64,000 bases of DNA, taken from positions 124,001-188,000 of the forward strand of contig NZ_SCVD01000025.1 in the NCBI RefSeq assembly GCF_004297125.1, given 5' to 3'. The notes under the pieces are model-generated. The model did not search any database. It was not told the origin of the DNA and was given only the letters and a program-made list of their open reading frames with translations. The translations under genes and the position numbers were made by a program. This document shows, in pieces, positions 8,107-16,605 of this stretch; the first letter of the stretch is position 1, and every line of letters starts with the position of its first letter. This DNA is from Phenylobacterium sp. GTDB lineage: Bacteria; Pseudomonadota; Alphaproteobacteria; Caulobacterales; Caulobacteraceae.

Positions 8107-9465
8107 CTATGCCTCGGTCTGCGCTGACGTCGGCAACGCTTTCCACTCTTCGAAGCCCTGAAGGATGCGGGCCGCATTCTTCACTGGGGTGATGTGGCCG
8201 TAGTGGTCCTCGATCATCTTCACCGAGGTGCCCATCTGCTTGGCCAGGAAGTAGACATCGACCCCTTCGGTCAGCCGAAACGTCGCGTAGGTGTGACGGA
8301 AGCAATAGGTCGAGCGCCGGCTACCGGATGAGCTCATTAGGAGCTTGGTCTTCGTCAGCAGGTTCTCGATGAGACCAGCGTACAGGCTCGTCGTGGGCGA
8401 GCCGTCGTAGTTGGTGAAGACGTGATCGTCCGGCCCCTTCGCCTTCGCGGCGTCGCGCACCCGTTCCAGGTAGTTGGCCACATTGCTGGCGGCCACGAGG
8501 TTGCGGGCCTTGTTCTTCCCGCGCACCGACAGGACCACCACGGTGCGGCCCTGGTCGTCCTTTTGGCTGTCGACGTCGCGCCAGCGGAGGTTCTTCGCCT
8601 CGGTCGGACGCATGCCCGTGTTGCACATGATCAGCATGAAATTGCGGGCCATGTTGCGTAGCCAGACGGAGTCGTCCCGCTGCGTGGTCGTGGCCTTCAC
8701 CCACGTCCGGGCCTCGGTGTAGAGCGTCTTGTATTCCTCCGGCGTGAACTCCTCTCGCCGCACCTTGGCCAGGGGTAGCTTGCCCCGGAAGGCCTTATCG
8801 TCGGGGATGAACTTCTTGCTGGCCGCATAGGACATGACCGATCGGAAGATCGTCATCTCGTAGCGGATGGTGGCGTCGCTGACCTTGCCTGTGGCGGTGC
8901 GGGGCTTGGGGATGGTCTTGCCGTCCTTGCCCACCGTCCGGATCTGCCGCGGCGGCGGCTCGCCTCGCTCCTTTGCCTCCGCGGCCAGTTTCTCTGCTTC
9001 GGCCGTCTTCTCCGCCTGGACCTTCGCGCGCTCGATGGCGTCCGCGCGGCGCCACATCGGGTAGCCCTTCCACCGCTCCTCGGTGACGAGGCTGATCTGG
9101 GTCGAGCCGACGTAGCGGTTGAGCTGTGCGCGGATGATGGACGCGACCACGACGGCCCGGTGCTTGGTGATCTCGCCGACGGTGGCCCTCGCGTCCTGGA
9201 GCTTGATGTAATCCTCGGCGATATCGCTGAACGGGCGATCGAAGATCGGCACGTTGTGCTTGATGCGGAAGCGCACATCGACATCCTGATCGAAGGCGCG
9301 CTCGCGGGCGGCCGTGATGTCCGGCGTCCGGAGAGACACGCTCTTGTAGCGATCCTCGCCCGGCAGCTTGATCCGGCAGTACCAGTTGCGGCGCTTCTTC
9401 ACCTCGCTGCGGCGGAAGATGATCAAACCTGGCTTCAGCTCTTCGACGTCTACGCGCGTGGCCAT
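8107..9465 (-). CDS. Tyrosine recombinase / integrase of the island
   Basis: The protein has 452 residues. The C-terminal catalytic domain shows the box-I Arg in CNTGMRPTEAKNLRW, the hairpin Lys in SVRGKNKAR, box II as YCFRHTYATFRL, and the tyrosine nucleophile in MIEDHYGH. The first His of the usual HxxR is Tyr and the His/Trp of the LGH segment is Thr; both occur in this phage-type integrase group, so I read the enzyme as active. An Ala/Glu/Lys-rich stretch (about residues 150-200) extends the core-binding region. The gene sits at the junction between lower-GC accessory genes and high-GC core genes and reads into the island. It should catalyse integration and excision at an att site just right of 9480. 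Confidence 0.9.
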   Translation of the reverse strand: MATRVDVEELKPGLIIFRRSEVKKRRNWYCRIKLPGEDRYKSVSLRTPDITAARERAFDQDVDVRFRIKHNVPIFDRPFSDIAEDYIKLQDARATVGEITKHRAVVVASIIRAQLNRYVGSTQISLVTEERWKGYPMWRRADAIERAKVQAEKTAEAEKLAAEAKERGEPPPRQIRTVGKDGKTIPKPRTATGKVSDATIRYEMTIFRSVMSYAASKKFIPDDKAFRGKLPLAKVRREEFTPEEYKTLYTEARTWVKATTTQRDDSVWLRNMARNFMLIMCNTGMRPTEAKNLRWRDVDSQKDDQGRTVVVLSVRGKNKARNLVAASNVANYLERVRDAAKAKGPDDHVFTNYDGSPTTSLYAGLIENLLTKTKLLMSSSGSRRSTYCFRHTYATFRLTEGVDVYFLAKQMGTSVKMIEDHYGHITPVKNAARILQGFEEWKALPTSAQTEA

Positions 9466-9479
9466 TGCGGACCTCGTTC

Positions 9480-9499
9480 TGTGCCGATTTTGTGCCGAT
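9480..9499. repeat. Two direct TGTGCCGAT repeats 11 bp apart upstream of the integrase
   Basis: TGTGCCGAT occurs at 9480-9488 and again at 9491-9499, exactly one helical turn apart, 15 bp upstream of the integrase start codon. Such spaced short repeats suit arm-type integrase or excisionase sites, or an operator. The function is inferred from position only. Confidence 0.5.
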
Positions 9500-9631
9500 G
9501 ATCCGGCTAACCCATTGAATTTTCGTCTGTGGGCCGGAGGTGGGCAAGCTGAGCCGGAATCACTTTCATGTGCAATTTCAGCGCGATAGCTAGCAGCGAT
9601 CTCCCCTTGCGGGAGAAGGATGGTCGCGGAT

Positions 9632-10003
9632 TCAGGCGACGGCCGGCTTGGTCCGGAACCACGCCGCCACGTACAGCGCGACCAGCAGCAGGTCGGGGCT
9701 GGCGACGACGGGGATGCTGAGGGGCACGCGGCCCTGGGCGTAGAGGAGCCAGCAGGCGCCGCCGAAGATCAGCTTCCCGGCCGCGCCGATCAGCATGAAC
9801 GGCCGGAACCGCGCCGGGTCGCGACCGATGACCAGGTAGCCCACCTGCCACATGACCGTGGACGCCAGGAAGCCGTAGTAGCTGTCGGGATGGGTGAACG
9901 GCTGGGTGCGGGCGGCGATGGCGCCTTCCAGGAAGAACATCGGGGCGATGATCAGCAGGCCCCAGATCCCGCCGAGCGTGAACACCCACTTCGCGAACCG
10001 CAT
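9632..10003 (-). CDS. Small integral membrane protein, about four TM helices
   Basis: The 123-residue protein is almost entirely hydrophobic, with TM-like stretches near residues 5-27, 43-59, 68-88 and 97-115, and charged loops rich in Arg. No catalytic motif is visible and I do not recognise the family. Downstream of its stop, TCTCCC/GGGAGA at 9600-9616 forms a small hairpin without a T-run. It is the first core-like gene to the right of the island, so the attachment site probably lies between its 3' end and the integrase. The TetR gene is 46 nt upstream on the same strand, so the two may be co-transcribed. Confidence 0.7.
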   Translation of the reverse strand: MRFAKWVFTLGGIWGLLIIAPMFFLEGAIAARTQPFTHPDSYYGFLASTVMWQVGYLVIGRDPARFRPFMLIGAAGKLIFGGACWLLYAQGRVPLSIPVVASPDLLLVALYVAAWFRTKPAVA

Positions 10004-10049
10004 CGCGCCCTCCCCGCTGTTTGCCGGAGATTAGGCGCGACGGCGCCGA

Positions 10050-10685
10050 TCAGTCGATGACGAGGCCGTGCAACATCCCGTCCAGGGTGACCCGCATCAG
10101 CTCCTCGCGGTCGGCGAAGTCGAAGCTGGGCCGGGTGATCAGCAGCGCCACCACGCCGTGGCAGGCCATCCACATCGACTGGGCGGCCGAGTCGGCGCCG
10201 CCGGTGCGCAGGCGGCCCGCCGCCGCGACTTCGCGCACGACGCCGGCGAAGGCTTCGTAGCAGTCATGGCTGAGGTCGGAGGTGCGGCCGGGCGCCTCGT
10301 CGGCCGACGTCACCTGGGGCGCGCAATAGACGAGCTGGTAGGCGTTGGGATGCTCCAGGCCCCAGTGCATGTAGGAATCCAGCATCATCCGCGTGCGGAC
10401 CACCGGGTCGAGCGGACGCGCCGCGATCTCGGTGTTGCGCTCCAGAAGCTGGCTCAGGGTCGCATCCACGATCTCGCGCAGGATGCAGGCCTTGTCCTGG
10501 AAGTGCATGTAGAGCGCCGTGGAGGAGACCCCCACCTCGTCGGCGATCCTGCGGATGGTGGCGCCCTCGTAGCCCTCGGCGACGAAGATGCGTTCCGCCG
10601 CTTCCAGGATCTCGGCGCGACGGAGATGCCCGTCACCCTTGGCCTTGCGCGCGGTCTTCCGCGTCGCGGTCGCGACTGAACTCAT
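10050..10685 (-). CDS. TetR/AcrR-family transcriptional regulator
   Basis: The ATG at 10685 is chosen because GGGGAG (10690-10695) sits 4-5 nt upstream; an in-frame GTG at 10697 would overlap this site. The 211-residue product begins with a basic tail, then the TetR helix-turn-helix: AAERIFVAEGYEGATIRRIA and VGVSSTALYMHFQDKACIL. The C-terminal ligand domain (about 75-205) is unremarkable. It is divergent from the RlmI-like methyltransferase gene, with two short palindromes between them, so it probably represses itself and perhaps that operon or the membrane-protein gene that follows it. The ligand is unknown. Confidence 0.88.
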   Translation of the reverse strand: MSSVATATRKTARKAKGDGHLRRAEILEAAERIFVAEGYEGATIRRIADEVGVSSTALYMHFQDKACILREIVDATLSQLLERNTEIAARPLDPVVRTRMMLDSYMHWGLEHPNAYQLVYCAPQVTSADEAPGRTSDLSHDCYEAFAGVVREVAAAGRLRTGGADSAAQSMWMACHGVVALLITRPSFDFADREELMRVTLDGMLHGLVID

Positions 10686-10726
10686 GTTACTCCCCACTTC
10701 GTCCCCCGCGTAGCGGACCTCAAAAC

Positions 10727-10749
10727 CACATGTGTGACAAGTCTTTGTC
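10727..10749. promoter_or_regulatory. Candidate TetR operator: two adjacent palindromes
   Basis: CACATGTG (10727-10734) and GACAA-gtct-TTGTC (10736-10749) lie side by side in the 107-bp gap between the divergent tetR and methyltransferase genes. Both are dyads, and they occupy the place where an autoregulatory TetR operator is expected. No footprint evidence is available. Confidence 0.35.
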
Positions 10750-10792
10750 GCCGGGCTTTACGCCCATCGCCCACTCCGCGTAAGGGGCGCCC

Positions 10793-11698
10793 ATGAGCCC
10801 GCCGCAGATCGCCGCCGAGTCCGAGGTGATGCGCACCACCGGTTGGGCGGATTACGCCCTGCTGGATTCGGGCCATGGGCGAAAGCTGGAGCAGTACGGT
10901 CCCTACAAGGTCGTGCGGCCGGAACCCCAGTGCCTGTGGACCCCCAGGCTGCCGCAGGACGTCTGGGACGCGGCCGACGCGGTCTTCGACCCCAGCGACG
11001 AGGAAGACGCCGGGCGTTGGCGGTTCAAGGGCAAGCCCCTGGAGACCTGGCCGCTCGGCTGGGGCGAGGTGAAGTTCCACGGGCGCTTCACGGCCTTCCG
11101 CCACCTGGCCTTCTTCCCCGAGCAGGCGGCGAACTGGTCCTGGCTGGACGCGCAGGTCCGCGCCGCGAGCGACGGGGGGGCTCAGCCCCGGGTGCTGAAC
11201 CTGTTCGGCTACACCGGCGTGGCCAGCCTGGTAATGGCGGCGGCCGGCGCGGCGGTGACCCATGTGGACGCCTCGAAGAAGGCCGTGGCCTGGGCGCGGG
11301 AGAACGCGACGCTGTCGGGCCTGGCGGACCGGCCGGTGCGCTGGATCGTCGAGGACGCCAAGAAATATGTGCAGCGCGAGGTGCGGCGCGGCTCGACCTA
11401 CGACGGCATCATCCTGGACCCGCCGAAATACGGCCGCGGGCCGGACGGCCAGGTGTGGCGGCTGTTCGAGGACCTGCCGGAGATGGCCGGCCTGTGCGCC
11501 CAGCTCCTCTCGCAAAGCGCCAGGTTCCTGGTGCTGAACGCCTACGCCGAGCGGATCTCCGGCCCGGCGCTGGCGGGGCTGCTGGCCGAGAAGCTGGAGG
11601 GCCGCGGCGGCCGGATCGAATGGGGCGAGCTGGCGCTGGAGGAACAGCGCGGCGACCGGGCGATCGGCATGAGCTTCTACGCGAGGTGGTCGGCGTGA
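10793..11698 (+). CDS. Class I SAM-dependent RNA methyltransferase, RlmI-like
   Basis: The 301-residue protein has the RlmI/RlmK-type methyltransferase core: AdoMet motif I VLNLFGYTGVASLVMAAAGA, the acidic loop VDASKKAVAWARENA, a mid-domain VEDAKKYVQRE, and the catalytic-type DPPKYGRG. It lacks the N-terminal PUA domain of RlmI, which fits the shorter alphaproteobacterial form. The likely substrate is 23S rRNA cytosine, but this is a family inference. The next gene, another RNA methyltransferase, starts inside its stop codon (GTGA), so the two form a translationally coupled rRNA/tRNA-modification operon. Confidence 0.85.
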   Translation: MSPPQIAAESEVMRTTGWADYALLDSGHGRKLEQYGPYKVVRPEPQCLWTPRLPQDVWDAADAVFDPSDEEDAGRWRFKGKPLETWPLGWGEVKFHGRFTAFRHLAFFPEQAANWSWLDAQVRAASDGGAQPRVLNLFGYTGVASLVMAAAGAAVTHVDASKKAVAWARENATLSGLADRPVRWIVEDAKKYVQREVRRGSTYDGIILDPPKYGRGPDGQVWRLFEDLPEMAGLCAQLLSQSARFLVLNAYAERISGPALAGLLAEKLEGRGGRIEWGELALEEQRGDRAIGMSFYARWSA

Positions 11699-12486
11699 CG
11701 TCCCGGCTCATCACCTCGCTGTCCAACGATACGGTCAAGGCCGTCCGCGCCCTGCACATGCGCAAGGAACGCGACGAGACCGGCCTGTTCGTCGCGGAAG
11801 GCCTGAAGAACGTCATCGAGGGGATCGACACCGGCCACGCGCCGAAGATCCTGATGCACGGGCCGGACGCCACGGATCACCCGATGATGCGCAAGGCGGT
11901 GGAGGCCACGCTCGCGGCGCGGGGCCAGGTCATCGAGGTGACCCACGACATCCTGGCCAAGGTTTCCCGGCGCGAGAACCCGCAGGCGGTGGTCGGCGTG
12001 TTCCCGCAGGCGTTCGTGGGCCTGGGCGAGGTGACGCCCGGCGTGGCGCAGTGCGTGGTGGCCCTGCATCGGGTGCGCGACCCCGGCAACCTGGGGACCA
12101 TCATCCGCACCGCCGACAGCGCGGGCTGCGGGGCGGTGATCCTGGTGGGCGAATGCTGCGATCCCTATTCCGTGGAGGCGGTGCGGGCGACCATGGGCTC
12201 GATCTTCGCCGTGCCGCTGGCCAAGGCGACCGAGGCCGAGTTCGCGGCCTGGCGCGGCGGCTGGACCGGCTCGGTGGTCGGCACCCTGCTCTCGGCCGAG
12301 GTGACCCACAGCGCGGCGACCTACGCCAAACCCGCCCTGGTGCTGATGGGCAACGAGCAGCAGGGCCTGACGCCGGACATGGCGGCGCTCTGCGACGTCA
12401 ACGTAAAGATCCCCATGCGCGGCCGCGCCGACAGCCTGAACCTTTCCGTGGCGACGGGCATCATGATCTACGCGGCGACGGCGTAG
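11695..12486 (+). CDS. TrmH/SpoU-family RNA 2'-O-methyltransferase
   Basis: Translation starts at GTG 11695, overlapping the upstream stop by 4 nt; this gives VTSRLITSLSNDTVKAVRAL, the usual N-terminal substrate-binding start of SpoU proteins. The 263-residue protein contains the three SPOUT motifs in order: HRVRDPGNLGTIIRTADSAG (motif 1), ALVLMGNEQQGLTPD (motif 2) and IPMRGRADSLNLSVATGI (motif 3). It forms a trefoil-knot AdoMet site and methylates the ribose of tRNA or 23S rRNA; which one cannot be read from sequence. It is coupled to the RlmI-like gene. Confidence 0.9.
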   Translation: MTSRLITSLSNDTVKAVRALHMRKERDETGLFVAEGLKNVIEGIDTGHAPKILMHGPDATDHPMMRKAVEATLAARGQVIEVTHDILAKVSRRENPQAVVGVFPQAFVGLGEVTPGVAQCVVALHRVRDPGNLGTIIRTADSAGCGAVILVGECCDPYSVEAVRATMGSIFAVPLAKATEAEFAAWRGGWTGSVVGTLLSAEVTHSAATYAKPALVLMGNEQQGLTPDMAALCDVNVKIPMRGRADSLNLSVATGIMIYAATA

Positions 12487-12547
12487 CGCCGGGTTCGCGA
12501 TTGACAGGCCGCAGCCGGCCCCCCAAGCGTGCAGCGGGGGCTTGGAG

Positions 12548-13483
12548 ATGGACTTGGGTCGTTCCGCGTTCCGCTGCTTCGTCCTGGGGTTCGGCTTGTT
12601 GGCCGCCGGCGCCGCGGCCGCCCAGCGGCGGCCGGACCTCGAGGGCGTCTGGTCCTACGCCTGGATCACCACTCTGGAGCGACCGCCCGCCTTCACGAAG
12701 CTGCAGCTCAGCGAGGCGCAAGCCCAGGCGTTCGAGGCCAGTCACACCGGCGTTCCCGAACCCGCCACGGGCGGACCGGTCGGCCAGGACACCAGCGAGT
12801 GGTGGGACATGGGCGGCAAGGTGGGGCGGATCGCCGGCCGGCCGCGGTCGTCCTGGATCGTCGAGCCGGCCAACGGCAAACTCCCTTACTCGGCCGCGGG
12901 CCTCGCGGCCCTGGCGGCGGCGCGGGCGGCGGCCCAGAGGCCTGACAACCCCGAGACGCGACCCGCGCCGGAGCGATGCCTGATGGGCCTGGGCGGCACC
13001 TCGCTGCCGCCGATGCTGAACGCCGCCTACAACGGGCAGCTGCGGATCGTGCAGACCCCCGAGAATCTGGTGGTGCTGACCGAAATGAACGTCGGGCCGC
13101 GGATCATCCCGCTCGGCGATAGCCGACACGAACCGGGCGCCGCCTGGAGCGGCCATTCCGTAGGACACTGGGAGGGCGACACCCTGGTGGTCGAGACCAC
13201 CGACTTCCATCGCGGCACAGAGTGGCGGACACCGAGCCCGCTCTACATCAGCGCCGCCGGCAAGGTGACGGAACGTTTCACCAGGGTGGGGCCGGACGAG
13301 ATCCGCTACGCCTACGTCGTGGACGATCCCGCGACCTTCACCCGGCCCTGGCGCGGCGAGATGCCTTTGCGGCGGTCGAGCCAGCCAATGTTCGAATTCG
13401 CCTGCCATGAGGGCAACTACTCGCTGCCCGGCATCCTCGCGGGCGGACGGCAGCAGGAACGCGAGGCGGCGGCGAAAAAATAG
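12548..13483 (+). CDS. Secreted protein of unknown function
   Basis: The ATG at 12548 has a G-rich ribosome-binding stretch 8-12 nt upstream; an in-frame TTG at 12542 is too close to it. A signal peptide is clear: hydrophobic core CFVLGFGLLAAGAAAA followed by AQ. The mature protein (about 285 residues) has a conserved-looking block with GHSVGHWEGDTLVVETTDFH and a single ERCLMG cysteine region. I have seen the HWEGDTLVVET block in large families of uncharacterised periplasmic proteins of Caulobacterales and Acidobacteria; no enzymatic role is known to me. It appears to be a single gene between the methyltransferase operon and the AhpD-like gene. Confidence 0.75.
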   Translation: MDLGRSAFRCFVLGFGLLAAGAAAAQRRPDLEGVWSYAWITTLERPPAFTKLQLSEAQAQAFEASHTGVPEPATGGPVGQDTSEWWDMGGKVGRIAGRPRSSWIVEPANGKLPYSAAGLAALAAARAAAQRPDNPETRPAPERCLMGLGGTSLPPMLNAAYNGQLRIVQTPENLVVLTEMNVGPRIIPLGDSRHEPGAAWSGHSVGHWEGDTLVVETTDFHRGTEWRTPSPLYISAAGKVTERFTRVGPDEIRYAYVVDDPATFTRPWRGEMPLRRSSQPMFEFACHEGNYSLPGILAGGRQQEREAAAKK

Positions 13484-13547
13484 CTCCGGGTGTCACAGGG
13501 GAACCTCCGCCGCCGTCCTAGGGGCAGAGAACAAGGAGACCTCCCCC

Positions 13548-14009
13548 ATGACCACCCGCCTGAACGGTTTCGCCGTCGCCCCCCAAGGCATCCAGAAGAT
13601 GGCCGAACTCGAGGACCACCTGCGCAATTCGGGGCTGGAATACAGCCTCTACGAGCTGGTGAAGATGCGCGCCTCACAGATCAACGGCTGCGCCTTCTGC
13701 CTGCACATGCACTCCAAGGACGCCCGCGCCGCCGGCGAGACTGAGGAGCGGCTGTACCTGCTGAACGCGTGGCGGGAGTCGAGCCTGTACACGCCGCGGG
13801 AACGGGCCGCCCTGGCCTGGACCGAGGCGCTGACCCTGGTGGCGCAGACCGGCGCGCCGGACGCGGACTACGAGGGCCTGAAGCCGCACTTCAGCGAGGT
13901 GGAGATCGTCAACCTCACGCTGCTGATCGGACTGATCAACAGCTGGAACCGGCTGGCTGTCGGCCTGCGCAGCCAGCATCCGAAGATCTGGGCGGCCAAG
14001 GCGGCGTAA
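13548..14009 (+). CDS. Carboxymuconolactone decarboxylase / AhpD-like protein
   Basis: The ATG at 13548 is preceded by AAGGAG (13533-13538) with 9-nt spacing, so the longer upstream reading frame is not used. The 153-residue protein has the AhpD/CMD signature around NGCAFCLHMHSKDAR: a redox-active CxxC followed by a catalytic-type His three residues later. This is the peroxidase/thiol-reductase branch rather than the true decarboxylase, which lacks the CxxC. It would detoxify peroxides using an unknown thiol donor. No OxyR or AhpC gene lies nearby. It is convergent with hrpB, 27 nt apart. Confidence 0.88.
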   Translation: MTTRLNGFAVAPQGIQKMAELEDHLRNSGLEYSLYELVKMRASQINGCAFCLHMHSKDARAAGETEERLYLLNAWRESSLYTPRERAALAWTEALTLVAQTGAPDADYEGLKPHFSEVEIVNLTLLIGLINSWNRLAVGLRSQHPKIWAAKAA

Positions 14010-14036
14010 CTCTCCCTCCCCATTAAGGGTGGGACT

Positions 14037-16466
14037 TCAGGTCCCCCGTGGCTTCGCCCTGGCGGTGGGCGCGGCGGTGGCGGGGTCCTCGGGCCAGACG
14101 TGCTTGGGGTAACGGCCGCGCATGTCGGAGCGAACGTCCCTCCAGGAGCCTTTCCAGAAGCCGGGCAGGTCCTTGGTGGTCTGGATCGGGCGGTGGCCGG
14201 GCGACAGGAGCGACATGGTGATCGGCGTCCCGCCCACGGTGGGATGCTGGGCCAAGCCGAACACCTCCTGGACCCGGACGTCGACGCGGGGCCCGGCCTC
14301 GGCGGCGTAGTCGATGGCGAAGCTGTTGCCGGTGGGCGCCGTCCAGCGGACCGGGGCCTCGGCGTCCAGGCGGCGCTGCAGGTCCCAGGGGATCAGGGTG
14401 CGCAGCGCGCCGTCGAGGACGTCGGGCTTCAGGGCGTTGAGGCCCCGCACGCCCAGAAGCACCGGGGCCAGCCAGTCGTCGAGACTGGCGACCAGCGCCG
14501 CGTCCGACAGGTCGGGCCAGGCCGGGTCGCGGGCGCGCAGGAAGGCGGCGCGGTCGCGCAGGCTCCTGGCCGCATCGCCCCAGGGCAGGATCTTGACGCC
14601 GTCGCGCCGGACGCGGTCGGCGAGGGTGCGGGCGATCAGGGCCGGGTCGGGACTGTCGTCGACCTCCTCGCGGACGGTCAGGCGGCCAAGCCGGGTCAGG
14701 CGCTTGGCGCGCAGCCGGCCGCCGCCGCTCTCCTCCAGGCGCTCCTCGACCTCGAACTGGGCGGCGAAGGCCGCGAGTTCGGCCGGGTCCAGGGGCGCGG
14801 CCAGCAGGATGCGGTCGCGGCGGTCGCCGCCGCCCAGCTCGGCCACCGCCAGCCAGGGCTCGCGGGCCAGGGCGTCGGTGGGCTCGACGAAGGCGCCGCG
14901 GCCGGTGACGAGCTGGAACTCCCCCTGCCCGCCCCGCGCCTTGGCGACGCGTTCCGGATAGGCGAACGCCAGCAGCAGGCCGTCGGAGAGCGGCTCGCCC
15001 TTGCCCGCCTTGCCGCTGAGCCCCGCCCACCGATCGGCCAGGGCCTTGGCGTCGCGGGCCCTGGGGCTGCGGTCGCGCTCCAGGCCGTCCAGGCGGTGGC
15101 GCAGGTCGGCGTCGCGCCCGCCCAGGCCGCGCTCGGTGATCAGGGCGGCGATGCGCGCGGCGCGCGGGGCCTGGCCGGTGTCGGCCGCCTTCAGCACCAT
15201 GTGGGCCAGGCGCGGGGCGAGCGGGAACTCGGCCAGGGCGCGGCCATGGGCGGTGAGCACGCCGGCCGGGTCCAGCGCCTCCAGCCGCTGCAGCAGGGCG
15301 CGGGCCTCGGCGAAGGCGGCGGCCGGCGGCGGGTCGAGGAAGACCAGGTCGCCTAAGTCCCTCGCGCCCCAGCGGGCGAGGTCCAGGGCCAGGCCCGAGA
15401 GGTCGGCGTCGAGGATCTCGGGATCGGCGTAGGCCGGGAGCGCACGGGTCTCGGCCTCGTCCCACAGGCGGTAGCAGACGCCGGACTCGGTGCGGCCCGC
15501 GCGGCCGCGGCGCTGGTCGGCGGCGGCGCGGGAGACGCGGACGGTGGCGAGGCGGGTCAGGCCGCTGGCGGGGTCGTAGCGCGGCACGCGGGCGACGCCG
15601 CAATCGATGACCACGCGGACGCCCTGGATGGTCAGGCTGGTCTCGGCGATCGAGGTGGCCAGCACCACCTTGCGCCTCCCCGGCGGCGCGGGCTCGATGG
15701 CGCGGTCCTGGTCGCGAGGGTCGAGGGCGCCGTAGAGCGGCGCGACCTCGACGTTGGGCCGGCTGCGCTCGGCCAGGCGCTCGGCGGTGCGCAGGATCTC
15801 GCCCTGGCCGGGCAGGAAGACCAGCAGGCTGCCGGACTCTTCGGCCAGGGCCTTCTCGACGGCGCGGACGGCCTGGTCCTCCAGCCGCAGACGGTCGTCC
15901 CGGCCGAGGTAGCGGGTCTCCACCGGGAACATCCGGCCCAGGCTCTCGACCACCGGCGCGCCGTCCAGCAGGCGGGCCACCGCCGCGCCGTCCAGCGTCG
16001 CCGACATCACCAGCAGGCGCAGGTCCTCGCGCAACAGGCGTTGGGCGTCGCGGGCCAGGGCCAGGCCCAGGTCGGCGTCGAGGCTGCGTTCGTGGAACTC
16101 GTCGAAGACCACGCAGGCGACGCCCGCCAGCTCCGGGTCAGCCAGGACCATGCGGGTGAAGACGCCCTCGGTGACCACCTCGATGCGCGTGGCGGCGGAG
16201 ACGCGGGACTGCAGGCGGACGCGGTAGCCGACCGTCTGACCGACCGGCTCGCCCAGCGTCCTGGCCATGCGCTCGGCGGCGGCCCGCGCGGCGAGACGGC
16301 GGGGCTCCAGGACGATGATCTTCCCGTCCCCGCGCCAGGGCTCGCCCAGCAGCTCCAGCGGCACGACCGTGGTCTTGCCCGCGCCCGGCGGCGCGACCAG
16401 CACCGCGGCGTTGGACGCGGCGAGCGCGGCCTTCAGATCTGGCAGGGCCTCGTGGATAGGCAGCAT
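14037..16466 (-). CDS. hrpB: ATP-dependent helicase HrpB
   Basis: The 809-residue protein matches HrpB in length and layout: Walker A PPGAGKTT (26-33), Walker B DEFH (122-125), motif III SATLDG, a helicase C-terminal domain with the DEAH motifs TSIAETSLTI and QRRGRAGRTESGVCYRLW, then the long HrpB-specific C-terminal region ending in PGHRPIQTTKDLPGFWKGSW. HrpB belongs to the DEAH/RHA group of 3'-5' RNA helicases. Its physiological role in most bacteria is unclear. It stands alone and is divergent from the permease gene. Confidence 0.95.
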   Translation of the reverse strand: MLPIHEALPDLKAALAASNAAVLVAPPGAGKTTVVPLELLGEPWRGDGKIIVLEPRRLAARAAAERMARTLGEPVGQTVGYRVRLQSRVSAATRIEVVTEGVFTRMVLADPELAGVACVVFDEFHERSLDADLGLALARDAQRLLREDLRLLVMSATLDGAAVARLLDGAPVVESLGRMFPVETRYLGRDDRLRLEDQAVRAVEKALAEESGSLLVFLPGQGEILRTAERLAERSRPNVEVAPLYGALDPRDQDRAIEPAPPGRRKVVLATSIAETSLTIQGVRVVIDCGVARVPRYDPASGLTRLATVRVSRAAADQRRGRAGRTESGVCYRLWDEAETRALPAYADPEILDADLSGLALDLARWGARDLGDLVFLDPPPAAAFAEARALLQRLEALDPAGVLTAHGRALAEFPLAPRLAHMVLKAADTGQAPRAARIAALITERGLGGRDADLRHRLDGLERDRSPRARDAKALADRWAGLSGKAGKGEPLSDGLLLAFAYPERVAKARGGQGEFQLVTGRGAFVEPTDALAREPWLAVAELGGGDRRDRILLAAPLDPAELAAFAAQFEVEERLEESGGGRLRAKRLTRLGRLTVREEVDDSPDPALIARTLADRVRRDGVKILPWGDAARSLRDRAAFLRARDPAWPDLSDAALVASLDDWLAPVLLGVRGLNALKPDVLDGALRTLIPWDLQRRLDAEAPVRWTAPTGNSFAIDYAAEAGPRVDVRVQEVFGLAQHPTVGGTPITMSLLSPGHRPIQTTKDLPGFWKGSWRDVRSDMRGRYPKHVWPEDPATAAPTARAKPRGT

Positions 16467-16605
16467 TCGCCCGGCTCTAGCCTGTTGTCAGGGCATATGA
16501 AAACCGCCGGGGGCGTTGGCGCTTGACCACAGCCGCGCACCCGGCCACGGTCGCGCCAAATTTTACCCGGCGGCCGGGGGGCCGCTCTTCGGAGGAATTC
16601 CATAC

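Noticed and set aside
7702..8127. 141-codon frame in the island gap
   Set aside because: Arg/Ser-rich, crosses the start of one gene and the end of another, lacks a ribosome-binding site.
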